64,000 nt of DNA. Origin: Dehalogenimonas sp. W (GTDB lineage: Bacteria; Chloroflexota; Dehalococcoidia; Dehalococcoidales; Dehalococcoidaceae). This document shows positions 51,960-59,127 of the stretch, piece by piece. Location: the NCBI RefSeq assembly GCF_037094495.1, contig NZ_CP146612.1, forward strand, positions 372,001 to 436,000. The letters are read 5' to 3'. The number at the start of each line of letters is the position of its first letter. The stretch's first letter is position 1. A model generated the notes under the pieces. That model was not told where the DNA came from. It ran no database searches and saw only the letters and a program-made list of their open reading frames with translations. A program made the position numbers and the translations under genes.

Positions 51960-52105
51960 ACGGATGCCGGGCGGCCGAGATAGTACAGATAACTCAATTT
52001 GTTGATGGGTACACACTTCACCCTCAAATCAGGGGTTATAAGAGGACGTCAATATCTGAAGAGACAATACCGGGGTTTGAAAGGCAAACTGGGAAGAATT
52101 TAGAA

Positions 52106-52178
52106 TACCCCCAAGGGAATTCGAATCCCTGTTGACGGCGTGAAAGGCCGTTGTCCTAGTCCACTAGACGATGGGGGC
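52106..52178 (-). tRNA. tRNA-Glu (UUC)
   Basis: A 73-nt cloverleaf. GCCCCCA pairs with TGGGGGT (first pair G-U). The anticodon stem ACGGC/GCCGT encloses loop CTTTCAC, giving anticodon TTC. The T arm has GGGATTCGAATTCCC. CCA is not encoded, unlike the other two tRNAs here. Confidence 0.96.
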
Positions 52179-52192
52179 ACGATAACCGAAGT

Positions 52193-52221
52193 AGTATAGC
52201 AAAAAACCTGTTCGCTGACAA
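52193..52221 (-). promoter_or_regulatory. tRNA-Glu promoter
   Basis: Minus strand TTGTCA (52221-52216), exactly 17 bp, TATACT (52198-52193); each hexamer matches consensus at five of six bases. Located 15 bp before the tRNA. Confidence 0.65.
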
Positions 52222-52255
52222 ACGTCAGGCGCGGTTTATGCTAAAATGACTGCCG

Positions 52256-52885
52256 ATGAATAACCCGGATACACCCGAAGACTTGAAACCGCCGGCTGAC
52301 GAACACCTGGCCCCTAAAAACGGCGTCTGGGTTCAGCGGCGGCTGTTACCGATACTGTCCATCGTATTCGTCGTCGTCATCGTCGGCGGCGTCCTGTATG
52401 TCTATAACTCCAACCCCGACCTGACCGCGAAACTTCAGGAATACGGCTATCTGGGTGCCTTTTTAATCAGTGCCATGCTCAATGCTACCGTTGTGCTGCC
52501 GGCGGGTAATTTTCTGGTACTCGCTGCCCTTGGGGCCGCGATGCCTTCGCCCACCTTTGTGGGTCTGGCCGCCGCATTGGGCGCGGCGATAGGTGAAATG
52601 ACCGGTTATCTGGCCGGCTTTTCCGGCCGGGCGGTGGTGCCGCAACACCACAAGTGGTACCAACGCGTTCACGGCTGGTTGGACCGCTACGGCATGTGGG
52701 CTATCTTCGGGCTGTCGGCAGCACCGCTGGTCTTTGACGTGGCCGGCATTACCGCCGGAGTCATGCGTTTCCCGGCTCGCAAGTTCTTTATCGCCTGCTT
52801 CCTGGGCCGCAGCGTCCTCTACATCATCCTGGCCTGGGCCGGCGCACTGGGCTGGGATCAGGTTATTGACTGGCTGGCCGCTTAA
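52256..52885 (+). CDS. DedA/VTT-domain membrane protein
   Basis: A 209-residue protein. An N-terminal soluble stretch (1-28) is followed by one helix (30-50) and a VTT domain with GAFLISAMLNATVVLPAG, an AALGAAIGEMTGYLAGF re-entrant segment, and the final helices VMRFPARKFFIACFLGRSVLYIILA. VTT/DedA proteins move lipid carriers or lipids across the membrane. The 3' end overlaps the convergent MFS gene by 23 bases. Confidence 0.87.
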   Translation: MNNPDTPEDLKPPADEHLAPKNGVWVQRRLLPILSIVFVVVIVGGVLYVYNSNPDLTAKLQEYGYLGAFLISAMLNATVVLPAGNFLVLAALGAAMPSPTFVGLAAALGAAIGEMTGYLAGFSGRAVVPQHHKWYQRVHGWLDRYGMWAIFGLSAAPLVFDVAGITAGVMRFPARKFFIACFLGRSVLYIILAWAGALGWDQVIDWLAA

Positions 52886-54119
52886 CCTTCAGAATCAACA
52901 ACCCCCCAATCACAAAATAAAGCAGCGCCGCTGAAAGCATGACCTGATAACCCATATTAGCTGATACCCCGTTAAAATGGTCAATCACCGGACCGATGAG
53001 TCTGGCCAGCGCCGCCCCACCGGCGGTCGCCATATTGGCGATGGCCAGATAACGCGCTTCCTGACCGGGCACTACCAGATCCGCCGCCAGCGCCCAGTTA
53101 ACCACCACAAAGGTACCGGTGGCATAACCGGTAATGGCAGCCGCCACATAAACCGCAGCGGCGGTCGGCCAGACGATCAGAATAAGAATACCAAATGCCC
53201 CGGTAAGCGCCGCCGCCATTGATAACCGGTGCCGCCCATACCGGTCTGCCAGATAACCTGCCGGAAACACCGACAACGCCATCCCCGCCACCGCTATTAC
53301 CAGGAATCCGGCGGTCGCCCCGGCCGGGTCGCTCACGCCGATAACATCCCGGATATAATAAAGGGCAAATTGCTGGATTGTTGCCCCGGCCATAAGCACC
53401 AGAAGACGGGAGGCCAGAAACCAGCCGAATCCGGGCACTTCTTTAAGGTTAAAGCGGTAACTCAGCAGCGGGTTCTTGAATTTAGGCAGCGGTAAGACAA
53501 TCGGCGGTTCCCGGAGGCGTTTCCACAGATAAACCAGGATTCCCATGTTCAACAACGCCAGTAGCCACAGCGCGGTCCACAATCCCCGGTCGTCTGCCAT
53601 GGTATAGCCGGACAGGAGCCGACCGACCACCAGCACCGCCACCGCGCCGCCCATGATTTCCATCAATGACTTTAAAGATGAGGCCCTTCCGCGATAAGCC
53701 GGTGAAACCAGTTCCGGCAGATAACCCTGATAGGGACCTTGGGCGGTATTACTGGCCAGTTGCAGCAGACAATACAAGACAAACAAGGCTGCCAAACTGC
53801 CCGCCAGGCCGATGCCGGGCAACAGCAGCAGCCCGGCGATACCGCCGCCGATGACATAAGGCTTGCGCCGTCCCCAGCGGGTCACCGTAGAATCCGACAA
53901 CGCCCCGGCTACCGGCTGCCACAGGGCGGCAATAACCAGACCGGTAAAAGTCAAAGCCCCCAAAGCGGTGTTTTTATCGGCTTCACCGACAAAATCCAGC
54001 ACCCGCAGGGGCAGAATAATACCGTGGAGACTTTGGGACAAAGCGGTCAGGCCCAGACCGAGAATGGTAATCTTGAGATAATCGCTTATCCCCAGTACTG
54101 GAAACCTTAACCGTTTCAT
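52863..54119 (-). CDS. MFS transporter (GPH/SLC45-like)
   Basis: A 418-residue transporter with about 12 helices. The motif A loop is GALSDSTVTRWGRRKPYVIG, and helix 4-5 has ASNTAQGPYQGYLPELVSPAYRG. These resemble the GPH/sugar-cation and SLC45 branch of the MFS (SALSDxTxTRxGRRRPxI). Substrates there are sugars or glycosides, so uptake of such compounds is possible but unproven. The 3' end overlaps the VTT gene by 23 bases; it diverges from the dUTPase-like gene. Confidence 0.85.
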   Translation of the reverse strand: MKRLRFPVLGISDYLKITILGLGLTALSQSLHGIILPLRVLDFVGEADKNTALGALTFTGLVIAALWQPVAGALSDSTVTRWGRRKPYVIGGGIAGLLLLPGIGLAGSLAALFVLYCLLQLASNTAQGPYQGYLPELVSPAYRGRASSLKSLMEIMGGAVAVLVVGRLLSGYTMADDRGLWTALWLLALLNMGILVYLWKRLREPPIVLPLPKFKNPLLSYRFNLKEVPGFGWFLASRLLVLMAGATIQQFALYYIRDVIGVSDPAGATAGFLVIAVAGMALSVFPAGYLADRYGRHRLSMAAALTGAFGILILIVWPTAAAVYVAAAITGYATGTFVVVNWALAADLVVPGQEARYLAIANMATAGGAALARLIGPVIDHFNGVSANMGYQVMLSAALLYFVIGGLLILKVKRPASQ

Positions 54120-54203
54120 GCGGCCACTTTAGCAGAGCCTGAGGCTTTTCTCAATCGGCCCACCCGTTGCCGGAACCGCGCCGCCCGTGCTACACTTCCG
54201 GGC

Positions 54204-54722
54204 ATGACAGCCTTAGCGAAAACGGAATTACTCCAGCTTATCCAGGGCACGCCGCCGCTCCTGACGGATTACCCTGATCTGGAAGCCCAGTTGCAGCCCA
54301 ATGGTGTAGACCTGACTTTGAAAGAGGTTTTCAGTATTAAAGGCCAGGGAGTTATCCCGGTCAGCAACACCGGCCGGGAACTATCCACTTTGACCCCATT
54401 AACCTACGACGATACCGGTCGCATCCACCTGCCCCCGGGGAATTACCTGATCACTTATAATGAGGTCGTCAGCCTGCCTAAAAATGTTATGGCCCTGGGC
54501 CGCGCCCGCTCCAGCCTGCTGCGCTGCGGCACCGCCATCCACACCGCCGTCTGGGACGCCGGATATTCGGGGCGTTCTCAGTCACTGATGGTGGTTTATA
54601 ACCGGGACGGTATTACCTTTGAGCGAAACGCCCGGTTGATGCAGCTGGTGTTCTTCCGGCTATCCGGCACCACCGAAGGTTATGAAGGCATTTATCAGAA
54701 CGAAAACACCATCCGTTACTAA
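54204..54722 (+). CDS. dUTPase / dCTP deaminase-like protein
   Basis: A trimeric dUTPase-fold protein of 172 residues. LQPNGVDLTLKEVF is the QPxSxDL motif, RARSSLLRCGTAIHTAVWDAGYSGR carries the RSSLxR and DAGYxG motifs, and the end ENTIRY closes the domain. It removes dUTP or deaminates dCTP; members of this group with DAGYSG are usually annotated as dUTP diphosphatases. The Glu typical of dCTP deaminases (HPGE) is not visible. It faces the Smr gene. Confidence 0.85.
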   Translation: MTALAKTELLQLIQGTPPLLTDYPDLEAQLQPNGVDLTLKEVFSIKGQGVIPVSNTGRELSTLTPLTYDDTGRIHLPPGNYLITYNEVVSLPKNVMALGRARSSLLRCGTAIHTAVWDAGYSGRSQSLMVVYNRDGITFERNARLMQLVFFRLSGTTEGYEGIYQNENTIRY

Positions 54723-54734
54723 GACCTGCCGTTT

Positions 54735-55055
54735 CTATCGGTAACTTAGGTCAGCTTCAGTGACGCCCGACCCGCCGTGCCAAACGTCTGCCTGGCGGTG
54801 GCTGATAACCAGCGGATGCCCGGCCAGATAACGGCCGACCTCCAGTTTTAACACCCCGGTGCCCTTGCCGTGATTCACGCGCACCCGGTAATGCCCGGCT
54901 TGAAAAGCATCATGGATGAACTCATCCAGTTTATCCAGCGCCTCCATCACCGTCAGAGCATGCAGGTCAATCTCCGGCGCAAATTCAGCAGCCCCCGGTG
55001 ACGGGTGGCCGGCAACCGGAGCAGTCTGGCTTTTTCGTGGTTTTTTACGGCCCAT
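54735..55055 (-). CDS. Smr domain protein
   Basis: A 106-residue protein with a basic N-terminus (GRKKPRKSQ) and a Smr domain: EIDLHALTVMEALDKLDEF and VNHGKGTGVLKLEVGRYL, the LDxH and HGxGxG motifs. Stand-alone Smr proteins nick branched DNA or cut RNA. The usual C-terminal end of the domain is present. It lies tail-to-tail with the dUTPase-like gene (12 bp). Confidence 0.9.
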   Translation of the reverse strand: MGRKKPRKSQTAPVAGHPSPGAAEFAPEIDLHALTVMEALDKLDEFIHDAFQAGHYRVRVNHGKGTGVLKLEVGRYLAGHPLVISHRQADVWHGGSGVTEADLSYR

Positions 55056-55154
55056 GACTGATTATAACACCTGTAAGCCCCGGCCGGTCGGAAACAGGCG
55101 TTTATTGACCCTGATTAGGTAAAAATACCTATTCCCTTTCGTATGAAGGACTAT

Positions 55155-55160
55155 TATAAT
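55155..55160 (+). promoter_or_regulatory. -10 box of the 68-residue gene
   Basis: A perfect TATAAT 20 bp before the ATG at 55181. No convincing -35 at the usual spacing. Confidence 0.35.
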
Positions 55161-55180
55161 CAGTGGTGGAGGATACTGTC

Positions 55181-55387
55181 ATGACAACAATAAAGCAGTT
55201 ACATCCGCTGTCCCTCAATGAGGGTGCGCGTCCGGTCGGCTTGTTGCCGCAGTCGGAGAACCGCAAGGTTTTTTACGCCCTGCCTGAAGGCGGCTGTTTT
55301 CAAATTCCCCTGCCGGAATCAGGCGATGCCCGTCTTCATAAGAAAGTAACCGACCCGGACTGGCATTTTTACCTCGGCAGCCGCTGA
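55181..55387 (+). CDS. Hypothetical 68-residue protein
   Basis: The ATG at 55181 follows GGTGGAGG with good spacing; an upstream in-frame GTG at 55163 overlaps that site and is less likely. The protein is a single small domain, LHPLSLNEGARPVGLLPQS through KVFYALPEGGCFQIPLP, with many strands and no membrane segment. I do not recognise a family. Position between the Smr gene and the coiled-coil gene gives no clue. Confidence 0.6.
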   Translation: MTTIKQLHPLSLNEGARPVGLLPQSENRKVFYALPEGGCFQIPLPESGDARLHKKVTDPDWHFYLGSR

Positions 55388-55454
55388 GGCGCTGTTTTTC
55401 TGACCCTGAAACGCCCTGATATACCCGGTAATTCCCGTTTGTCCATTTCCGATT

Positions 55455-55495
55455 TGTCAATAACTATTGACACCCCCCTTGCCGCCTCTTATACT
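55455..55495 (+). promoter_or_regulatory. Promoter with overlapping 18-bp inverted repeat
   Basis: Perfect TTGACA (55467-55472), exactly 17 bp, TATACT (55490-55495). The -35 lies inside a perfect inverted repeat, TGTCAATA-AC-TATTGACA (55455-55472). Such a site overlapping the -35 is a likely repressor or activator operator for the coiled-coil gene. Confidence 0.6.
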
Positions 55496-55534
55496 TCAAG
55501 CTAACGGGCTTTGACATCGGACAGGGAGGTCCCC

Positions 55535-56911
55535 ATGGACGAACGCAGCATAGAAGAACGTATCCGCAAAGAGGCGGAAAGACTGGCCGCCGAAAGGCAG
55601 CGTCGGGATGCCCGTGAGGCCGAGGAGATTGTGCGCAATCTCCAGACTGAAGAACAAGCCCAACCTGACCGGCAACAGCCCTCTGCCGTCGTCGAAAAAG
55701 CGGGAGAGTCAGAAACGATGAAACCGGAAAAACCCCAGGCTGAGGTTCAAGACCAGGACACCGCCGAGTTGTCGGAAAAAGCCCGGAAAGAGTTGGCCAA
55801 ACAACAAGCCCGGGAGGCCGAGGAAGCCCGTCGCCGGGCTGAACAGGATGCCCGCCTGAAAGCTGAAGCAGAAAGAAAAGCTCAGAAAGAAGCAGAACTT
55901 CAGGCCAAACTGGAAAAACAACAAGCCGAGCAGACCGCCAGAGAACAAGCAGAGGCGGAGAAGAAAGCTCAAAAAGAAGCGGAACTTCAAGCTAAACTGG
56001 ATAAACAGCGCCAGGAAAAAGAAGCCCGTGAACAGGCCGAAGCAGAAAAGCGCGCCCAAAAAGAGGCAGAGCTTCAAGCTAAACTGGAAAAACAGCAGGC
56101 CGAGCAAGCCGCCCGGGAAAAGGCGGAAAATGATCGCCGCCAAAAATTAGAAGACGCCGCGAGGGCCAAACAAGAAGCGGAAGCTAAAGCCCGGGAAGAG
56201 GCTGAGGCCCGCGTCCGCGCCGAGCAGGCCGCCAGAGAACAAGCCGAAGCTGAAAAGCGTGCCCAAAAAGAGGCCGAACTTCAGGCTAAACTGGATAAAC
56301 AGCAAGCCGAGCAGGCCGCCAGAGAGCAGGCCGAAGCCGAAAAACGCGCTAAAAAAGAGGCCGAACTTCAGGCTAGACTGGAAAAGCAGCAGGCCGAGCA
56401 GGCCGCCCGAGAACAGGCTGAAGCTGAGAAGCGTGCCAAAAAAGAAGCCGAGCTTCAGGCTAAACTGGAAAAACAGCAAGCCGAGCAGGCCGCGAAAGAA
56501 CAGGCTGAAGCTGAAAAGATTGCCAAAAAAGAAGCCGGCAAACCAGTGGCAGCGGCTGCCGGCCCTCCGGCAACTGCACCGGATGAAATCCCGGAGGCCG
56601 CGGCACCGGTTGCTGCAATCATTGAATCAGAACCCGCATCAGCCGGGGAAATCCCGCCCGGAGTTTATGCCCTGCACCTGAACAGCTTCCCGGCGCAGAC
56701 CATCGCCGAAATTAAGGAAGCCTTGCTGAACACCGATGGCTGCCGGCTGAACGCGCTGTCCGGTTCCGGTCACGTCATCACCATTAAACTGACACTGGAA
56801 CAGCCGTTGCTGTTCCATGCTACCCTCCGGTCTTTACCCGGTGTGGTTGAAGTGAGCCACAAGGACAACATCTTCGTACTTGATGCGGTGGCGTCCCGCC
56901 CGGCGGAATAA
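55535..56911 (+). CDS. Coiled-coil protein with 29-residue repeats and a small C-terminal domain
   Basis: A 458-residue protein. After a charged N-terminus (RIRKEAERLAAERQRRDA) the middle is built from six near-identical 29-residue units (KKEAELQAKLEKQQAEQAAR followed by EQAEAEKRA): three at about 55885-56145 and three at about 56262-56530, split by a divergent linker. The composition is Ala, Glu, Gln, Lys and Arg, predicting a long single helix or coiled coil. Residues 375-458 form a separate alpha/beta domain (PPGVYALHLNSFPAQTIAEI). There is no signal peptide. TolA-like composition is superficial; no TolA domain is seen. I start at ATG 55535, six bases after GGGAGG. Role unknown, perhaps a cytoskeletal or scaffold protein. 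Confidence 0.8.
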   Translation: MDERSIEERIRKEAERLAAERQRRDAREAEEIVRNLQTEEQAQPDRQQPSAVVEKAGESETMKPEKPQAEVQDQDTAELSEKARKELAKQQAREAEEARRRAEQDARLKAEAERKAQKEAELQAKLEKQQAEQTAREQAEAEKKAQKEAELQAKLDKQRQEKEAREQAEAEKRAQKEAELQAKLEKQQAEQAAREKAENDRRQKLEDAARAKQEAEAKAREEAEARVRAEQAAREQAEAEKRAQKEAELQAKLDKQQAEQAAREQAEAEKRAKKEAELQARLEKQQAEQAAREQAEAEKRAKKEAELQAKLEKQQAEQAAKEQAEAEKIAKKEAGKPVAAAAGPPATAPDEIPEAAAPVAAIIESEPASAGEIPPGVYALHLNSFPAQTIAEIKEALLNTDGCRLNALSGSGHVITIKLTLEQPLLFHATLRSLPGVVEVSHKDNIFVLDAVASRPAE

Positions 56912-56937
56912 TCACCCCACCAGGTAAAAGTATAAAA

Positions 56938-57933
56938 TCAGTAGTTCCGGTACCAATCCGCGTCCGGAAGGGCCCGCTCTTCTTGAATCCCGTCGGCACT
57001 CCGGTACCAGGGCCGGCCCCACTGTCGGGTCAGGTCAATCAATTCATTCAGCCGCGCTAACGCCGTCGTTTCAAAAAATCGCCGCCGGGCATCACGGTCT
57101 GTCATGGCAACGGCTTCCTGCCAGATTGCCCGGCCGCCTAAAAAGCCGGAGGCTCCGGCGCGGCAAGCCAGCTCCACCTGACGGCGGAAGACGCTGAAAT
57201 CAGCCCCGGCGGAGAGAATCACCCAGGGTTTGGCGGAAGCCGCGTCCAGCGCCCGGCAGGCATCCAGCAGCCTCCCTTCATCGGTAACCAGCTTCATGTC
57301 AGCAGGGAACTCCGCCTTAAGCACGTCAATAGGCAGCGCCGTCATCATTTTCGCCGTAGCGATGACTATGTCGGTCTTTTTGGCGCCGTACGCTTCAGCG
57401 GACTCCCCGTCCAGCGCATAACTTACCGGTTCCACCAGAAACGGAATGTCATGCTCCCGGCATTGCGCAGCTGCCTTAGCCACCGTATCCAGTTGGATAG
57501 TAGCCAGGTCACCCGAATCCGGCCTGAAATAGACCAGCATTTTAACGGCTGAGGCACCGAGGCGTTTGATTTTCTCCACCCCCCAGCCGTCCAGCAGCCG
57601 GGTAACCCTGGCCGTTTTACCGCCCTCATAACCGGTGGCCTCCACACTGACCAGGAGGCCGGTGTTACCGGGCAAAGCGCCTGATGCTATGGCCTGGGCG
57701 GCCCCATAAATCGGGTCAAGCAGCACTCCGGATGACGCCGGGGCCAGAGCCCGGCATAAATCAAGCTTGAAATCCACCATCAGCCGGAAGCAGTCGGCGT
57801 CAGGGTCAATGCAAAGTCCCTTTTCCAATGAGCCGCGGTGATCCATGGCGGTCATAATAAATAACCCTTGAGCATCCGCCAGTTGCTGCAAGCCGCGTAA
57901 TTTGCCGATGGTCAATGCATCATCAATTCCCAT
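56938..57933 (-). CDS. Class I aldolase, LacD-like (tagatose 1,6-bisphosphate aldolase family)
   Basis: A 331-residue TIM-barrel aldolase. It has FIMTAMDHRGSLEKGL near the start, GVLLDPIYGAAQAIAS, the Schiff-base Lys strand ASAVKMLVYFRPD, IPFLVEPVSYALDGES and WVILSAGADFSVFRRQVELA. This matches the LacD/tagatose-bisphosphate and related sulfofructose-phosphate aldolase family. No lac or sulfoglycolysis genes are beside it. In an anaerobe without other sugar genes here it may serve gluconeogenic fructose-bisphosphate formation; that is inference. Confidence 0.87.
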   Translation of the reverse strand: MGIDDALTIGKLRGLQQLADAQGLFIMTAMDHRGSLEKGLCIDPDADCFRLMVDFKLDLCRALAPASSGVLLDPIYGAAQAIASGALPGNTGLLVSVEATGYEGGKTARVTRLLDGWGVEKIKRLGASAVKMLVYFRPDSGDLATIQLDTVAKAAAQCREHDIPFLVEPVSYALDGESAEAYGAKKTDIVIATAKMMTALPIDVLKAEFPADMKLVTDEGRLLDACRALDAASAKPWVILSAGADFSVFRRQVELACRAGASGFLGGRAIWQEAVAMTDRDARRRFFETTALARLNELIDLTRQWGRPWYRSADGIQEERALPDADWYRNY

Positions 57934-58030
57934 ACTCTGATTATGCCCCTGTTTGGGGCTTAACGCAATCCTGACAGTATCCCCATCATGGAGTGACTAA
58001 GGTACTGAAAAATAAGTACTAATTGGGGTC

Positions 58031-58059
58031 TTGTATATGCCTCAGGGTTGATGTATAGT
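58031..58059 (+). promoter_or_regulatory. Promoter of the BldC-like/response-regulator pair, with direct repeats
   Basis: TTGTAT (58031-58036), exactly 17 bp, TATAGT (58054-58059). A direct repeat, AGTACTAATTGG (58015-58026) and AGTACTATTTGG (58057-58068), 11 of 12 identical and 42 bp apart, brackets the promoter. This is a possible binding site for the BldC-like protein itself. Confidence 0.55.
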
Positions 58060-58104
58060 ACTATTTGGTGAGCTATAGTTAGTTAAAGGAAGGTTTGAAG
58101 AGTT

Positions 58105-58344
58105 ATGGGGCAAACAGTTAACCGGCCGGCGGTGACACCGATGCTGACCACCAGTGAAGTGGCCGTCGTTCTCAACGTTCATATCAATACCGTCAGACGC
58201 TGGAGCAACCAGGGCACGCTTAAATCCTATCAGTTAGGCCCCCGGGGCGACCGCCGCTTCCGGCGGGAGGATATAGACGCCTTTCTGGCTGGCCACCGCC
58301 ACCCGGACAATGGTGCCTCCGGCTCTGAGGAACAAGGAGAATAG
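58105..58344 (+). CDS. BldC/MerR-like excisionase-family DNA-binding protein
   Basis: A 79-residue HTH protein: MLTTSEVAVVLNVHINTVRRWSNQGTLKSYQLGPRGDRRFRREDIDAFL is spread over residues 13-61, a complete winged HTH of the MerR/excisionase (HTH_17) type with the RRFxxxDI wing. It ends in a short acidic tail (GASGSEEQGE). BldC-like proteins bind direct repeats cooperatively. The next gene starts after two bases, so it is co-expressed with a response regulator. It lies upstream of the type IV pilus operon. Confidence 0.9.
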   Translation: MGQTVNRPAVTPMLTTSEVAVVLNVHINTVRRWSNQGTLKSYQLGPRGDRRFRREDIDAFLAGHRHPDNGASGSEEQGE

Positions 58345-58346
58345 TC

Positions 58347-59048
58347 ATGAATATGCACAAGACCAGAATCATGGTCTGCGATGAGCAGCCGTTCTTCCGT
58401 TCCGGCGTGGCCCACGCTCTGGGAAATAAGCAGGATTATGAAGTCATTGAGTGCGACCCTTCGGACAAGCCGCTGGAAAGAATAGAAGAAACCATGCCGG
58501 AGGTGGTGCTGCTCGGCTCGGATCTCACCTCCCAGAACGGGCTGGACCTGGGCCGGAAGATTGTGCGCCTGTTCCCCAACATCCGGGTCATTATCCTGTC
58601 ACCCGACCCCAATGACGCGGAGCTTTTTGATGTCATCCGCACCGCTGCTGTGGCCTGTGTCCGGAAGAGTTCCACGCCGGAACAACTGCTGGAAACCATC
58701 CAGCGCGCTTCCCGCGGTGAATACCCCATCAATGAAAGCCTGCTGAGTCCCAACATCGCCCAGCGGGTGCTAAAGAACTTCCAGGAACTGGCCGATGATG
58801 ATGACGGCCTGGACGTGGTCACCCCGCTGACACAGCGGGAGCGCCAGATACTTATCCGCGTCACCGACGGCCTGACCAACAAGCAGATTGCCACCGAGCT
58901 TAAAATAAGCGAACAGACCATCAAGAACCATGTCTCGGCCATCCTGCGCAAACTCAATGCCAATGACCGCGCCCATGCCGCCGTACTGGCCATCCGCCGG
59001 GGGTATATCCCCCTGGGTCAGGATAAAGGCCATGAACAAGCCGGGTAA
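58347..59048 (+). CDS. NarL/LuxR-type response regulator lacking the phosphoacceptor Asp
   Basis: A 233-residue regulator. Residues 5-125 are a receiver-like domain with the acidic pair (D12, E13), Ser85 and Lys107 in place. But at the phosphorylation position the usual VVLLD is VVLLG (G57), and the following MPxMNG is DLTSQNG. So it cannot be phosphorylated in the usual way. Residues 160-225 are an intact LuxR HTH (LTQRERQILIRVTDGLTNKQ and IATELKISEQTIKNHVSAIL). It probably responds to a ligand, a partner, or protein level. It may start at the first or third codon Met (both follow GGAGAATAGTC). No sensor kinase is adjacent. Confidence 0.9.
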   Translation: MNMHKTRIMVCDEQPFFRSGVAHALGNKQDYEVIECDPSDKPLERIEETMPEVVLLGSDLTSQNGLDLGRKIVRLFPNIRVIILSPDPNDAELFDVIRTAAVACVRKSSTPEQLLETIQRASRGEYPINESLLSPNIAQRVLKNFQELADDDDGLDVVTPLTQRERQILIRVTDGLTNKQIATELKISEQTIKNHVSAILRKLNANDRAHAAVLAIRRGYIPLGQDKGHEQAG

Positions 59049-59127
59049 AATAACGTTCGTTAATAATATTCAGCGCGTTTGAACTAACATAAATTGTATG
59101 ATTAACTTGAATAAGGGGAATTAAAGA

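Noticed and set aside
54204-54722. Naming this gene dcd (dCTP deaminase) outright
   Set aside because: The deaminase-specific Glu context is not visible; dUTPase-like activity is at least as likely, so no symbol is given.
55709-56479. Minus-strand open frames rich in Leu, Phe and Gly
   Set aside because: They are the reverse reading of the Glu/Lys/Gln repeats of the coiled-coil gene; repeat structure keeps stops out on both strands.
55885-56530. Repeated 87-bp units as a possible CRISPR or mobile repeat
   Set aside because: The repeats stay in frame and encode 29-residue protein units, so they are coding repeats.
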